Assembly: GCA_002713365.1 (NCBI GenBank)
Contig: PASR01000011.1
Location: 423,464 to 487,463, forward strand
Reading direction: 5' to 3'
DNA from: Rhodospirillaceae bacterium
GTDB lineage: Bacteria; Pseudomonadota; Alphaproteobacteria; UBA6615
DNA: 64,000 bases
Position numbers and translations under genes: made by a program. Below the pieces are notes generated by a model, which had not been told where the DNA came from, made no database searches, and saw only the letters and a program-made list of their open reading frames with translations. Shown piece by piece: positions 47,038 through 57,522 of the stretch (positions are counted from its first letter, which is position 1; each line of letters starts with the position of its first letter).

Positions 47038-49863
47038 TTGAATGATCAAATAGATTCGTTGTTACCCAGTGATAGCGATGTCACTCCGGTTACTATAGAA
47101 GAAGAGATGCGGACTTCATACCTGGCTTATGCCATGAGTGTGATTGTCTCACGAGCTTTGCCGGATGTAAGGGATGGTTTAAAGCCAGTTCACCGCCGTA
47201 TTTTGTATGCGATGAAAGTTGGTGGTTATGATTATAACCGTCCTTATAAAAAATCGGCCCAGACCGTTGGTGAGGTTATGGGAAAATACCATCCACATGG
47301 TGATTCAGCTATTTATGATGCGATGGTACGAATGGCACAGTATTTTTCTCTTCGCTTAGAACTTATCGATGGACAAGGTAACTTTGGATCAATGGACGGA
47401 GATCCCCCTGCAGCAATGCGTTATACAGAAGCCCGCATGTCCAAAGCAGCTCATGCGCTATTAGAGGATATAGATCGTGATACTGTTGATTTTCAACCTA
47501 CCTATGATGAAAGCCGACAAGAGCCTATAGTTTTACCTGCGCAGTTTCCTAACCTTTTGGTAAATGGAGCTGGCGGAATCGCTGTCGGCATGGCAACTAA
47601 TATACCTCCACATAATCTTGGCGAAGTTATTGATGCGTGCTGCGCGTATATGGATAACCCTAATATAACAATAGACCAGATTATGCAGTATATGCATGGG
47701 CCCGACTTTCCTACGGGTGGACTAATTATTGGTTCTAGCGGTATTCGCTCTGCTTTTCATACTGGGCGAGGTTCAGTTTTGATGCGAGCCCGGACTCATT
47801 TTGAAGATATTGCTAATAATAGAAGAGCAATTATTGTTACAGAGATACCATACCAAGTTAATAAATCACGACTAATAGAGCGTATTGCTGAAATTGCTAA
47901 CGATAAGACAGTGGAAGGTATAAGCGACTTAAGGGATGAGTCAGATCGGAAGGGCTTAAGAGTTGTAGTAGAGCTAAAACGTGATGCGGAACCCGAGGTG
48001 GTATTAGCGCAACTATATCGTTATACACCGCTGCAAACGACTTTTGGTGTCAATATGTTGGCGCTTAACGCCGGACAGCCAGAACAACTGGATATTAAAA
48101 GAATTATTTCTGCTTTTGTTGAATTTAGAGAAGAGGTAATTACCCGACGTACTGTTTTTGAACTTGGAAAAGCGAGAGATAGAGCTCATACGCTCGTTGG
48201 TCTCGCTGTTGCTGTAGCTAATTTAGATGCTGCTATAGAATTAATAAGATCAGCAAAGGATGCAGCCAGCGCAAGAGCTGATTTGGTTGCAAAGCGTTGG
48301 CCGGCTTTAGATGTTTCGCCTTTAATTGAATTAATTGATGAGCCGGGCCGAAGTGTTGATGAGGAAGGTAATTATCAGTTATCAGATGAGCAGGCACGGG
48401 CCATTCTGGAGTTACGTCTGCATCGTTTAACTGGACTTGAGCGTGAAAAAATTGGAGCAGACTTAAGGATATTAGTGGATGAAATAAAAGAATACCTTTC
48501 TATCCTTGATAGTAGGGAAAAACTCTATGAATTAATGCGCAATGAACTTCTTAGTATGCGGGAAGAATTTTCTAATCCCAGAAGAACAGAAATTATCGAG
48601 GCTGAGTTTGAGCACGATATTGAAGATTTAATTCAGCGAGAAGATATGGTCGTTACCGTAACTCACGGAGGATATATAAAGCGTGTTCCTTTATCAACTT
48701 ATCGTGCACAAAGAAGGGGTGGTAAGGGACGCTCCGGTATGGCAACTCGTGATGAAGATTTTGTAAGTCAGGTTTTTGTTCTTAATACTCATACACCTGT
48801 ATTATTCTTTTCGTCACGAGGCATGGTGTACAAGATGAAAGTTTATAAATTGCCTATAGGCTCTCCAACAGGCAGAGGCAAGGCCCTTGTTAATTTACTG
48901 CCGTTGGAAGATGGAGAGACTATAACAACTCTGATGCCTTTGCCAGAAGATGAACAAACCTGGGAAGATTTATTTGTAGTTTTTGCTACTGCTAGCGGTA
49001 ACGTTAGACGTAACCGCTTGTCAGATTTCGTAAGAGTAAAAGCGAATGGTAAAATAGCTATGAAACTCGACCAAGGAGATCGATTAATAGGCGTTGCAAC
49101 ATGTGATGAAGGTGATGATGTATTATTAGCAACTACTGGAGCTAAATGTATTCGTTTTCGGCTTACAGATGTTCGTGTCTTTCAGGGCCGTAATTCTACT
49201 GGTGTAAGGGGTATTAGGTTATCTAACAAAGCCGAAGTGATCTCTATGTCAGTTCTTCAGCATACTGAATATTCAACGGCTGAAAGAAGTGCATATTTAA
49301 AACGCAGTCGTTTTGAACGGGCAGATGGTAATATAACTGATGACGAAACTGATAACTATGAAAGAGATTTTGAAGATCAAGAAAATACTAAACAAAATGG
49401 TCTGACAATATCTGATGAACTATATGAAAAAATGGCTGGCGAAGAGCAATTTGTCTTGACTGTTACCGCAAAGGGGTTTGGTAAACGTAGTTCTGCTTAT
49501 GAGTATAGGGTTGCAGGTAGAGGCGGACAGGGAATAGCCAATATAGATATGGGAAAAATGAAAGATAACTCTGTGATTTCTTCATTTCCCGTAGAAAAAG
49601 ATACTGAGCTGGTTATGATGACTGATGGTGGTCAGTTAATACGTACGGGTGTTTCTGATGTTAGAATAGCAGGTCGGAGTACACGAGGCGTGACACTATT
49701 TCGCGTTGCAAAAAACGAAAATGTGGTTACGGTGACTCCCATGAGAGATGATGCTAACACGGATGATAATTCAGAGGAAAGTAATCCTACTCCTGATGAG
49801 CCAGATGATGAGAATAATAATGTTGAGAAAGAATCTTTCACTGAGGTAAGTGATGACGAATAA
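47038..49863 (+). CDS. gyrA: DNA gyrase subunit A
   Basis: A 941-residue type II topoisomerase subunit. The catalytic Tyr is Tyr129 ([10 protein letters not shown]). The quinolone region reads [19 protein letters not shown] with Ser90 and Asp94, the sensitive residues. The GyrA box QRRGGKGR is at 558-565, followed by the DNA-wrapping beta-pinwheel. A charged insertion of about 55 residues (742-798) interrupts the pinwheel, as in other alphaproteobacteria, and the last 35 or so residues are a very acidic tail. It starts with TTG at 47038; no ATG precedes the conserved EEEMRTSYL region, and the ribosome site is weak. Its end overlaps coaD. Confidence 0.96.
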   Translation: MNDQIDSLLPSDSDVTPVTIEEEMRTSYLAYAMSVIVSRALPDVRDGLKPVHRRILYAMKVGGYDYNRPYKKSAQTVGEVMGKYHPHGDSAIYDAMVRMAQYFSLRLELIDGQGNFGSMDGDPPAAMRYTEARMSKAAHALLEDIDRDTVDFQPTYDESRQEPIVLPAQFPNLLVNGAGGIAVGMATNIPPHNLGEVIDACCAYMDNPNITIDQIMQYMHGPDFPTGGLIIGSSGIRSAFHTGRGSVLMRARTHFEDIANNRRAIIVTEIPYQVNKSRLIERIAEIANDKTVEGISDLRDESDRKGLRVVVELKRDAEPEVVLAQLYRYTPLQTTFGVNMLALNAGQPEQLDIKRIISAFVEFREEVITRRTVFELGKARDRAHTLVGLAVAVANLDAAIELIRSAKDAASARADLVAKRWPALDVSPLIELIDEPGRSVDEEGNYQLSDEQARAILELRLHRLTGLEREKIGADLRILVDEIKEYLSILDSREKLYELMRNELLSMREEFSNPRRTEIIEAEFEHDIEDLIQREDMVVTVTHGGYIKRVPLSTYRAQRRGGKGRSGMATRDEDFVSQVFVLNTHTPVLFFSSRGMVYKMKVYKLPIGSPTGRGKALVNLLPLEDGETITTLMPLPEDEQTWEDLFVVFATASGNVRRNRLSDFVRVKANGKIAMKLDQGDRLIGVATCDEGDDVLLATTGAKCIRFRLTDVRVFQGRNSTGVRGIRLSNKAEVISMSVLQHTEYSTAERSAYLKRSRFERADGNITDDETDNYERDFEDQENTKQNGLTISDELYEKMAGEEQFVLTVTAKGFGKRSSAYEYRVAGRGGQGIANIDMGKMKDNSVISSFPVEKDTELVMMTDGGQLIRTGVSDVRIAGRSTRGVTLFRVAKNENVVTVTPMRDDANTDDNSEESNPTPDEPDDENNNVEKESFTEVSDDE

Positions 49864-50350
49864 TCTTCGCGTAGGTGTTTATCCGGGCACTTTCGATCCC
49901 GTTACTAATGGGCACGTGGACATTATCCGCAGGGCGGCTCGTACTGTAGATACATTAATTGTAGGGGTTGCTATAAATGGAGGTAAGGGGCCATTGTTTT
50001 CTCTTGATGAGAGAACAGCAATGGTTAATGAAGAAATTATTAGTTTGGGCATTTCTGACCGTGTTAAAGTGAGGCCATTTGATTCTCTACTGGTACAATT
50101 TGCGGCTGATCAGAATGCTAATTGTATCATAAGGGGCTTAAGGGCAGTGTCAGATTTTGAATATGAGTTCCAAATGGTAGGAATGAATACGAGACTAAAT
50201 CCTAATATAGAGACTATTTTTCTTATGGCATCTGAAAATCATCAATTTATAGCTTCAAGACTCGTTAAGGAAATAGCAACGCTGGGTGGTGATATATCTA
50301 GTTTTGTTTCGGCAAGTGTTGCATCACGTATCAATGAGAAATACGGGTAA
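49853..50350 (+). CDS. coaD: Phosphopantetheine adenylyltransferase
   Basis: A 165-residue enzyme making dephospho-CoA from 4'-phosphopantetheine and ATP. The nucleotidyl-transferase motif [10 protein letters not shown] is near residue 10, and [15 protein letters not shown] and the C-terminal [18 protein letters not shown] are canonical. I chose ATG 49853 rather than the GTG just before it, because GAGG lies six nt upstream. It overlaps the gyrA 3' end by 11 bases. gyrA-coaD-cyclophilin is a familiar alphaproteobacterial order. Confidence 0.95.
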   Translation: MTNNLRVGVYPGTFDPVTNGHVDIIRRAARTVDTLIVGVAINGGKGPLFSLDERTAMVNEEIISLGISDRVKVRPFDSLLVQFAADQNANCIIRGLRAVSDFEYEFQMVGMNTRLNPNIETIFLMASENHQFIASRLVKEIATLGGDISSFVSASVASRINEKYG

Positions 50351-50410
50351 CTACTTCAATCCAATAAGTTGATTAGTTTAAACCTAATATATTAACAAAT
50401 AGGAAGAATT

Positions 50411-50971
50411 ATGAGCTTTGTACGCTTAATTGTTTTTTTAATGGCAATTTTTATTAGTTTTTCGTCATTCGTTTATGCGCAGAGTGGAAAGGGTACAGAC
50501 ATGGAAAATACACTATATTTAGACCTGGAGAGTGGACGAGTAGTTATTGAGATGAGGCCAGACTTAGCTCCAAGTCATGTTAATAGAATTAAAGAACTTG
50601 TTCGCGAAGGTTTTTACGATGGAATTGTATTTCATCGAGTTATTGAACGATTTATGGCTCAGACAGGTGATCCCACAGGTACAGGTGCTGGTGGATCAGG
50701 TAAAAACCTTGACGCCGAGTTCTCATCAGAAAAGCATGTAAGGGGGTCTGTATCTATGGCACGAGCACAAAATCCTAATAGTGCTGATAGTCAGTTTTTT
50801 ATAGTTTATGATGATGCACCTTGGCTTGATAATCAGTATACACTTTGGGGTAAGGTAGTTGAAGGCATGGAGCATGTGGATGCTATTAAAAAAGGTGTTG
50901 GATCAGGAGGAGCGGTAAATGATCCGGATTCTATAATTAAAATGCAATTAGCTGTAGATATTAAAGACTAA
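50411..50971 (+). CDS. ppiA: Periplasmic peptidyl-prolyl cis-trans isomerase (cyclophilin)
   Basis: A 186-residue cyclophilin with an N-terminal signal peptide (cleavage after VYA, residue 23), so it acts in the periplasm on secreted proteins. The fold motifs are FYDGIVFHRVIERFMAQTGD and VSMARAQNPNSADSQFFI, with the active-site Arg in FHRVI and the Gln/Phe set in SADSQFFI. AGGAAG precedes the ATG. It follows coaD by 60 nt and precedes tRNA-Lys. Confidence 0.92.
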   Translation: MSFVRLIVFLMAIFISFSSFVYAQSGKGTDMENTLYLDLESGRVVIEMRPDLAPSHVNRIKELVREGFYDGIVFHRVIERFMAQTGDPTGTGAGGSGKNLDAEFSSEKHVRGSVSMARAQNPNSADSQFFIVYDDAPWLDNQYTLWGKVVEGMEHVDAIKKGVGSGGAVNDPDSIIKMQLAVDIKD

Positions 50972-51010
50972 ATTTTATTAGTTGACTAAATTCTTTTTGC
51001 AATATGCTTA

Positions 51011-51039
51011 TTGACGGAGCAGTGTTGGCTTCTTAAGTT
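51011..51039 (+). promoter_or_regulatory. Candidate promoter of tRNA-Lys
   Basis: TTGACG (51011-51016) and TAAGTT (51034-51039) are separated by 17 nt and end 24 nt before the tRNA 5' end. The -35 is good, the -10 fair. Confidence 0.35.
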
Positions 51040-51063
51040 CCTAATAAATTACCTATCTATGAT

Positions 51064-51139
51064 GGGCCCGTAGCTCAGTTGGTAGAGCAACTGACTTTTA
51101 ATCAGTAGGTCTCAGGTTCGAACCCTGACGGGCTCACCA
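51064..51139 (+). tRNA. tRNA-Lys (TTT)
   Basis: A complete cloverleaf: acceptor GGGCCCG paired to CGGGCTC (one G-T pair), D-arm AGCTCAGTTGGTAGAGC, anticodon loop CTTTTAA (anticodon TTT), T-arm GGTTCGAACCC, discriminator A and encoded CCA. Confidence 0.97.
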
Positions 51140-51274
51140 TTAGTTTTATATTAAATAAAATTAATGATTAAAAAAAGTAATAGTTATAGATGTTTGTTAA
51201 ATATTAATAACCTTATACTTTAAAAGAAAATTTATTGTGGTTTGTAAGAAACTTAATAAATTAGGAGAGAAAGC

Positions 51275-51598
51275 ATGAAAGCTTATATATTAGGATCATA
51301 TTCAGCTAGTGGACTTAAAGGTGTTATAGCATCTGGTTATGCCGGAAGAAGAGAAGCAATAGATAAATTATGTTCGTCTCTAGATATGGTTATACATGAC
51401 GTAGCTTTTACTAGAGGTGAGTTCGATGTAACGGTAACTTTTGAAGTGGATAGTGAAGAATCAGCCTTGGGCTTATTGCTGGCTGTTAAGTCAAGTGGGG
51501 GTTTTGATAAAGCTATTTGTTTGACTGAGTTAGATATTGACGTTGTAGCTGAGCATGCTAGGAAAGCTGGGGCTTCTTACGTCCCTCCAAATGCTTAA
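51275..51598 (+). CDS. GYD domain-containing protein
   Basis: A 107-residue small cytoplasmic protein with a ferredoxin-like GYD domain: GLKGVIASGYAGRREAI, then VIHDVAFTRGEFDVTVTFEV. GYD proteins are widespread, of unknown function, and usually stand alone. AGGAGAG precedes the ATG. A rho-independent terminator follows at 51653-51680, so it is a single-gene unit. Confidence 0.85.
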   Translation: MKAYILGSYSASGLKGVIASGYAGRREAIDKLCSSLDMVIHDVAFTRGEFDVTVTFEVDSEESALGLLLAVKSSGGFDKAICLTELDIDVVAEHARKAGASYVPPNA

Positions 51599-51652
51599 AT
51601 GATAGTCACACATATTAGTTAGTGCGATTGAATTTTATTACTTAATTAAAAG

Positions 51653-51680
51653 CGGAGAATTTATTTTTCTCCGTTTTTTT
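51653..51680 (+). terminator. Rho-independent terminator after GYD gene
   Basis: CGGAGAA (51653-51659) pairs with TTCTCCG (51667-51673) and is followed directly by seven T on the plus strand. This is a classic terminator 55 nt past the stop of the GYD gene. Confidence 0.88.
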
Positions 51681-51751
51681 ATTCTCTGTTATCTACGTTA
51701 AATTGATATCAGAATTAACTAGGCTTTATAGAATAAGTAGTTATTACAAAT

Positions 51752-52309
51752 ATGCTTAAATATTTAGTATCTGTCTTATTAATTACAATATGGATAACAC
51801 CAGTGTTAGCAACAACAAAGACGCAAAATGCGTATGATTTTTCTTTTCTATCTATAGATGGTAGCCAATTGCCTATAAAATCATTTAAAGGAAAAATAGT
51901 CCTTGTTGTAAATACTGCATCTTTTTGCGGGTTTACTCGGCAGTATGCAGAATTACAAGAACTGTATGGTAAGTATAAAGATAGAGGTTTAGTCGTACTG
52001 GGTGTACCCTCTAATTCTTTTGGAAAACAGGAACCAAATAATGAGTCAGTTATAAAAGAATTTTGTGAAGTTAACTATAATATAGAATTTCCTCTTACAT
52101 CAAAATACTCTGTTAAGGGAAAAGACGCACATCCCTTTTATAGTTGGGCAGCAAAGGAATTAGGACCAATTGCCAAGCCGCGTTGGAATTTTCATAAATA
52201 CCTTATAAGTTCTGATGGAAAATTGATTGATTGGTTTTCTACACCAACTTCGCCTACCTCTAAAAGAGTCATAAAATCTATTGAAACTCAACTATCAAAG
52301 CTTAATTAA
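51752..52309 (+). CDS. Glutathione peroxidase family protein, exported
   Basis: A 185-residue thiol peroxidase. The first 20 residues are a signal peptide (cleavage after VLA), so it acts outside the cytoplasm. The catalytic tetrad is present: Cys59 (NTASFCGFT, Cys instead of selenocysteine), Gln93 (NSFGKQEP), and Trp145-Asn146 (KPRWNFHKYL). It reduces hydrogen or lipid peroxides, probably using thioredoxin-type donors rather than glutathione. It is monocistronic. Confidence 0.92.
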   Translation: MLKYLVSVLLITIWITPVLATTKTQNAYDFSFLSIDGSQLPIKSFKGKIVLVVNTASFCGFTRQYAELQELYGKYKDRGLVVLGVPSNSFGKQEPNNESVIKEFCEVNYNIEFPLTSKYSVKGKDAHPFYSWAAKELGPIAKPRWNFHKYLISSDGKLIDWFSTPTSPTSKRVIKSIETQLSKLN

Positions 52310-52484
52310 ATTATTATAGATAGAATATAATGCTTTATTTATAATTATACCCTAAACATAAGGGCTAATATTTTTTCTAATAAATAATCCATAGAGCTTA
52401 TTTTCTATCATTGTAATTATTTATTGCTTAAGATTTTTTTAATAGTTGTGATAAATAAGAATACTTTTGGGTGCTAGGCATAAT

Positions 52485-54158
52485 ATGCAAAAGACCGACA
52501 TCGAAATTGCTCGAGAGGCAGATATCAAGCCTATTACAAATATCGCAGAAAAGCTTGATATTCCTCATACTGCATTACATCATTATGGTCCCTATAAGGC
52601 TAAAATTGAATTAGATTATATTGAGAGTCTTCAAAAGCGTTCTCACGGTAAACTTATTTTGGTTACCGCAATCTCACCAACTCCTGCAGGAGAAGGAAAA
52701 ACAACTACTACAGTTGGTTTGGGGGATGGTCTTAATAGAATTGGAAAAAATACAGCCGTTTGCATACGTGAACCATCTTTGGGGCCTTGTTTCGGTATCA
52801 AGGGTGGGGCTGCTGGCGGGGGGTATTCGCAGGTAATTCCCATGGAGGATATAAACTTACATTTTACAGGTGATATTCATGCTATTGGAGCAGCACATAA
52901 TTTGATGAGTGCTCTAATAGATAATCATATACATTGGGGAAACGCTTTATCTATTGATAGCCGTAAACTAGATTGGAAACGTGTTTTAGATATCAATGAT
53001 AGAGCATTACGCCATGTGGTGGTTTCATTAGGTGGAGTCTCAAACGGATTTCCACGAGAAACTGGATTTGATATTTCTGTAGCTTCTGAAGTAATGGCAA
53101 TATTCTGTCTGGCAACATCACTCCCAGACCTTAGTAGACGTTTAGGAAATATTGTCATTGGCTCTAATTTTAATGATGAGGAAGTTACGGTTCGTGATCT
53201 TTCTGGTGATGGAGCCATGTCTGTATTACTAAAAGATGCATTAATGCCAAACATAGTACAAACTTTAGAAAATAATCCGGCTTTTGTGCATGGTGGTCCT
53301 TTTGCGAATATAGCCCATGGTTGTAATTCAGTTATCGCTACTGATACGGCTTTACGTTTAGCCGATTACGTAGTTACAGAAGCGGGATTTGGGGCTGATT
53401 TAGGGGCTGAGAAATTTTTTAATATAAAGTGTCGTAAATCAGGCCTTGAGCCAGATGCAGTTGTAATAGTTGCAACAGTAAGAGCCTTGAAACAACATGG
53501 TGGGGTGTTAGCTAAAGACCTACAAGAAATGAATGTTGCTGCAGTCATTGAAGGACTTAGCAATTTGCATCGCCATATCTCCAATATTAGTAAATTTGGT
53601 GTCCCAGTTGTAGTTGCACTTAATAGATTTACTAGCGATACGGATGAAGAAATTTCTATTATAAAGAATAGTGTTAACGAGAAAGGCGTAGATGTCATAG
53701 AGTGTAACCATTGGAGTGATGGCTCAGCTGGTGTTGAAGATCTAGCTTACAAAGTAGCTGATCTGGCTGATAGTGGAGATTCTAAATATAATACTCTATA
53801 TCCAGATGATATGGGTCTTTTCGACAAAATAAACATAATTACTAAACAAATATATGGAGCTAGCGAAGCCATTGCTGATAAGTCAATTCGTGATCTTCTA
53901 AAGAGTTGGGAGTCAAAAGGGTACAAACATTTTCCTATATGTATGGCTAAAACCCAATATAGTTTTTCAACAGACCCTAACCTCAAAGGTGCTCCAGTTG
54001 ATCATGTTGTACCAATCAGAGAAGTAAGATTATCAGCTGGAGCAGAATTTATCGTAGCCATCTGTGGACAAATTATGACTTTGCCGGGACTCCCTAAAAC
54101 GCCTGCCGCTAATAATATAGGTCTTGATGAAGATGGGTTGGTAAAAGGATTATTTTAA
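52485..54158 (+). CDS. fhs: Formate--tetrahydrofolate ligase
   Basis: A 557-residue enzyme that makes 10-formyl-THF from formate, THF and ATP. The P-loop is TPAGEGKT (about residues 66-73), [25 protein letters not shown] sequence follows (ending [20 protein letters not shown]), and SADRxL-like regions are replaced by the usual Fhs C-terminal [13 protein letters not shown] chose the ATG at 52485, behind AGG and matching the normal N-terminus, over a TTG six codons upstream. It supports one-carbon metabolism and C1 use, common in marine alphaproteobacteria. It is convergent with the next gene. Confidence 0.95.
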   Translation: MQKTDIEIAREADIKPITNIAEKLDIPHTALHHYGPYKAKIELDYIESLQKRSHGKLILVTAISPTPAGEGKTTTTVGLGDGLNRIGKNTAVCIREPSLGPCFGIKGGAAGGGYSQVIPMEDINLHFTGDIHAIGAAHNLMSALIDNHIHWGNALSIDSRKLDWKRVLDINDRALRHVVVSLGGVSNGFPRETGFDISVASEVMAIFCLATSLPDLSRRLGNIVIGSNFNDEEVTVRDLSGDGAMSVLLKDALMPNIVQTLENNPAFVHGGPFANIAHGCNSVIATDTALRLADYVVTEAGFGADLGAEKFFNIKCRKSGLEPDAVVIVATVRALKQHGGVLAKDLQEMNVAAVIEGLSNLHRHISNISKFGVPVVVALNRFTSDTDEEISIIKNSVNEKGVDVIECNHWSDGSAGVEDLAYKVADLADSGDSKYNTLYPDDMGLFDKINIITKQIYGASEAIADKSIRDLLKSWESKGYKHFPICMAKTQYSFSTDPNLKGAPVDHVVPIREVRLSAGAEFIVAICGQIMTLPGLPKTPAANNIGLDEDGLVKGLF

Positions 54159-54172
54159 ATTTTTGTATAAAA

Positions 54173-55039
54173 TTAAATATCACCTAGATATTTAGTAGTC
54201 CAATAATCGTACTTATCATTACGCAAAACTTTTGACATAATTTTGCTTGACCCTGAATGAGAAATGTCCTTAGGGCCAATACCTTCTCTTAATGCTTTGA
54301 GTGTTTCGAATACCGCACCCACACTTGCTGAAAATGGTATATGTCCTTGTAATGCTATTTTAACATTCTTGCTGGCAAGGTATTTTCTATCAGAAAGTTC
54401 ATCAGTAGCACCTCCAAGCATTATTGGGATATTTATTTTTTCCGATACTGCATCAAGTTCTGCCTTGGTTTTCATGCCGGCGAAAAACATTACATCTACA
54501 CCAGCTTTTTCATAAGCTATAGCCCTGGAAATTGTGTCTTCAATACCAGTTATTGCGGGTGCACTGGTACGTCCCATTATAACAAGGTTTGGATCAAAGC
54601 GGGCTTCTAGTGCCGCTTTCATTTTTCCTATGCCTTCATCAATTTTTATAAGACGTCGACTATTACCTCTACCATGGGCTGGTGGAAGTTCTGTATCTTC
54701 TATTGTAAGAGCGGAGACGCCGGCATTTTCAAGTGCTTCTACCGTTCGCATCACATTCAAAGCGTTTCCATAGCCATGATCCGCATCAACTATAAGAGGT
54801 AAATCACCAGCCCTACATATTCTATGTGTTTGGTCAGCAAATTCAGTTAAGGTTAACATTACAATATCTGGTGCACCTAGGACTGTCATTGAAGCAATTG
54901 ACCCAGCGAACATTCCAGTTTCGAAACCCAGATCCTCTGCTATCCTAGCGGAAATGGGATCATACACTGAGCCTGGGTGAACACATGAACTTTCTAACAA
55001 TAGTTTACGGAATTTCTCACGGCGGTTAGTCCAGCGCAT
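54173..55039 (-). CDS. ICL/PEP-mutase family lyase (oxaloacetate-decarboxylase-like)
   Basis: A 288-residue TIM-barrel enzyme of the isocitrate lyase/PEP mutase superfamily. The metal motif is DADHGYGN (from Asp85), the N-terminus has the conserved PGSVYDPISARIAEDLGFE, and IEDTELPPAHG follows the middle strand. The sequence resembles the oxaloacetate decarboxylase/PA4872-like group, which splits or decarboxylates 2-oxo dicarboxylates; a C-C or C-P lyase on a related acid is possible. It is the last of three minus-strand genes with the C45 and Gfo/Idh genes upstream. Confidence 0.85.
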   Translation of the reverse strand: MRWTNRREKFRKLLLESSCVHPGSVYDPISARIAEDLGFETGMFAGSIASMTVLGAPDIVMLTLTEFADQTHRICRAGDLPLIVDADHGYGNALNVMRTVEALENAGVSALTIEDTELPPAHGRGNSRRLIKIDEGIGKMKAALEARFDPNLVIMGRTSAPAITGIEDTISRAIAYEKAGVDVMFFAGMKTKAELDAVSEKINIPIMLGGATDELSDRKYLASKNVKIALQGHIPFSASVGAVFETLKALREGIGPKDISHSGSSKIMSKVLRNDKYDYWTTKYLGDI

Positions 55040-55089
55040 TTTTATTTATCTTTCTTTGATGTTTAGCTCTTAATCATGTGACTTAATAA

Positions 55090-56205
55090 TTACATTTCTA
55101 ACGAACAGCTTATAAATGAATTTGAACATGGAGGACCATTAGCAACGTTCATTTTTCTTAAATTTAAATCAATTACGAATGCGGCGTTTGTCATAGTTTG
55201 TTTGGCCTTGGAAATATTTTTATCAGGATGTCTACATATGGCGTTAGGAAGACCAAAATGATCAGCTAAAGCCTTTTGGCATTTTTCTATATCTAAACTT
55301 CCTATATTTTTTCTTAATAACCTATCTAATCGATTAGCTCTATAAAGTGTGCTAGAAGAAATTTTTTCCATTTGTGAAGGCCCATGACGGGCATCTAGAA
55401 AATGGTTAGAATGGGTTATTAATCCTTCTGCTGGGTAATGATAAGAAATATTATTAGGACTTGTTTCCAAGTCAATAATTTCACCATCAGAATGTCCTAT
55501 CATAAAATTAGCTGAACAAACTCTTCTTGATGATATTACTGGGTTTAGAGCCATTTCATAGGTTTGTGCATCCAGTATTTCTCTACAGCGCATGTGAAAT
55601 GGTTTCTCATATTCATTTATGCCGTCATGATCTGAAACTAGACCATTTTCAACAAGGCCTATCCCGAATTCATTTACACCCATTTTTCCGCCAACTATCC
55701 CAGCTTCTGTAAAACAAATTAAGTTGGTGCCATTTGAACGGCAAATTTTAAGAACTGCGCAAGATCCATGGATTCCTGCAAGCCAGTCCCAGTTCTGACC
55801 AATTATAGTGTGACCGTTTTTAGTTGCCTCAGGTAAAATACCAAAAGTTGAACAACCGTCAGCTTCACCGGCCATTTTGATACGGTCAATAACTTTTGCA
55901 TCTTTTCCAAATAATCCAAAGGTAATTTCGTAACGCGCATTAAGCATTGCTATATCACCTAAGTTTATCTTTGCTCCTTCAGATATACCTCTCATTTCTT
56001 CTGAATATTCAAAATTTTGCTTTGCTATAACTTCAATCCAAGACTCACCTTCTTTGCGGGCAGAGCTCTCATCAAGGCCGCTAGCTGCAAAACGATTTAT
56101 ATAGGTATCGATATTCTTATTTATTTTTACTTCTAGCTCACGTCCATGAATAAGACCTCGTTCGAATGGATCATCGCCGAGTTCTAGGATTGGCAAAGTA
56201 GTCAT
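55090..56205 (-). CDS. C45 family self-processing acyltransferase/hydrolase
   Basis: A 371-residue N-terminal-nucleophile hydrolase like isopenicillin-N acyltransferase. Self-cleavage before Cys118 (EADGCSTFG) would free the catalytic Cys, and QNWDW shortly after is the family's next landmark. FCFTEAGIVGGKMGVNE-like sequence appears as CFTEAGIVGGKMGVNEFGIG. Family members hydrolyse or exchange amide-linked acyl groups. There is no signal peptide. It is in a run of three minus-strand genes, 50 nt from the lyase gene and 60 nt from the Gfo/Idh gene. The substrate is unknown. Confidence 0.87.
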   Translation of the reverse strand: MTTLPILELGDDPFERGLIHGRELEVKINKNIDTYINRFAASGLDESSARKEGESWIEVIAKQNFEYSEEMRGISEGAKINLGDIAMLNARYEITFGLFGKDAKVIDRIKMAGEADGCSTFGILPEATKNGHTIIGQNWDWLAGIHGSCAVLKICRSNGTNLICFTEAGIVGGKMGVNEFGIGLVENGLVSDHDGINEYEKPFHMRCREILDAQTYEMALNPVISSRRVCSANFMIGHSDGEIIDLETSPNNISYHYPAEGLITHSNHFLDARHGPSQMEKISSSTLYRANRLDRLLRKNIGSLDIEKCQKALADHFGLPNAICRHPDKNISKAKQTMTNAAFVIDLNLRKMNVANGPPCSNSFISCSLEM

Positions 56206-56265
56206 TTTATTCTTTCATATATTTATATGTTGGGTAAATAAGCTATAACATATTAATCTAGTTAT

Positions 56266-57426
56266 TTAAATTTTAGTTAATGGTACCCATATGTGTTCTT
56301 TTGCACTCTTAAAACTAGCCTCTGCCAGTTGTAGGTCTCTTATGCCTTCACGTAAATCAGATTTAAACGGGACGTCGGCTACAACATTACTAATAAAACC
56401 TTCCCAGCCAACTCTATAAGGGTTGATATAAGGTGATGTGTCGGAAATTTCTTTCCAATCCTGAAGGTAATCTAGACCGTCTTTACCTTTATTAGCATTT
56501 CTACCTAGATCGAATCCGGTTACCTTTGGTGTTTCTTGTTCTGATTGTACCCAGCACCGCCGCAGACCAGCGACGGCAGATGCCTTAGTTCCATCTACTT
56601 GAAAGGTTACAAGATCGTCTCTACGTACCCTTGTAGCCCATGAACTTAAAATAGAACCATGTGCACCATTTTCTAGCTCAACCAGAGTAGTTGAGCTATC
56701 CTCAACGTCTACCAGAAACTGTTTTCCATTTTCGTCAATTCTTTCAGGCTGAGAGGTGGATGTTGAGCTAGTTATATTTCGAATTGGTCCAAGTATATTT
56801 TCAATTACATATCTCCAGTGGGGATGCATATCAGATAATATACCTCCGCCGGTACTCTTTCTATAATTCCAGCTAGGGCGCTGTGATGGTGTGGATTTAC
56901 CATCAAATACCCACCACCCAAATTCTAAACGAAAACTACAAATACGGCCAATAAATCCTGTTTCTATTAGGTTTGCTAACTTTATAAAACCTGGAAGGTA
57001 TAATTTATCCTCTACAGCACCATGTTTAATGTTAGCAGCTTCGGCCTGGTTAAGTAATTTTAAGCCATCTGATACTTTTGAAGCTACAGGTTTTTCGGTA
57101 TATATGTGCTTACCTGAATTTATCGCATTTATTAAAGTATTGAAACGTTGACCAGTAGCTGCACCATCAAAAAAAATAGAGTATGAGTCATCTGTTAATG
57201 CACTATCAATGTTAGTAGTCCACTTTAAATTATTATTAGTTTTAGCTATCTCTTGTAAACGTTTCTCATTACGACCAACCAGCAGTATTTTGGGCATTAC
57301 TGTGCTGTTGTTTATATTTAATCCACCTTCTTCGATTATAGGTATTAATGCGTTACGTAGATGCTGAGTTGAAGTAATTCGTCCTGTTGCACCGTGTAGA
57401 ATAATACCTAGATTTTTTATAGACAT
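56266..57426 (-). CDS. Gfo/Idh/MocA family oxidoreductase
   Basis: A 386-residue NAD(P)-dependent dehydrogenase. The N-terminal Rossmann domain (HGATGRITS) is followed by the conserved Lys motif YTEKPVASK, and the C-terminal beta-sheet domain contains GGGILSDMHPHWRY. Such enzymes oxidise or reduce sugars, inositols or related polyols in the cytoplasm. The gene leads the three-gene minus-strand run and faces away from the deacetylase-family gene at 57523. The substrate is unknown. Confidence 0.87.
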   Translation of the reverse strand: MSIKNLGIILHGATGRITSTQHLRNALIPIIEEGGLNINNSTVMPKILLVGRNEKRLQEIAKTNNNLKWTTNIDSALTDDSYSIFFDGAATGQRFNTLINAINSGKHIYTEKPVASKVSDGLKLLNQAEAANIKHGAVEDKLYLPGFIKLANLIETGFIGRICSFRLEFGWWVFDGKSTPSQRPSWNYRKSTGGGILSDMHPHWRYVIENILGPIRNITSSTSTSQPERIDENGKQFLVDVEDSSTTLVELENGAHGSILSSWATRVRRDDLVTFQVDGTKASAVAGLRRCWVQSEQETPKVTGFDLGRNANKGKDGLDYLQDWKEISDTSPYINPYRVGWEGFISNVVADVPFKSDLREGIRDLQLAEASFKSAKEHIWVPLTKI

Positions 57427-57522
57427 CTTTACCTCATTGAAACGTATAACTAGTTTAATGATTTACTACACTCGATACTGATTTTGCGATACTAATAAAA
57501 AAAATAATATATGGAGTTAATT

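Noticed and set aside
47293..47320. Quinolone-resistance substitutions in gyrA
   Set aside because: Ser90 and Asp94 (Ser83 and Asp87 in E. coli numbering) are the sensitive residues.
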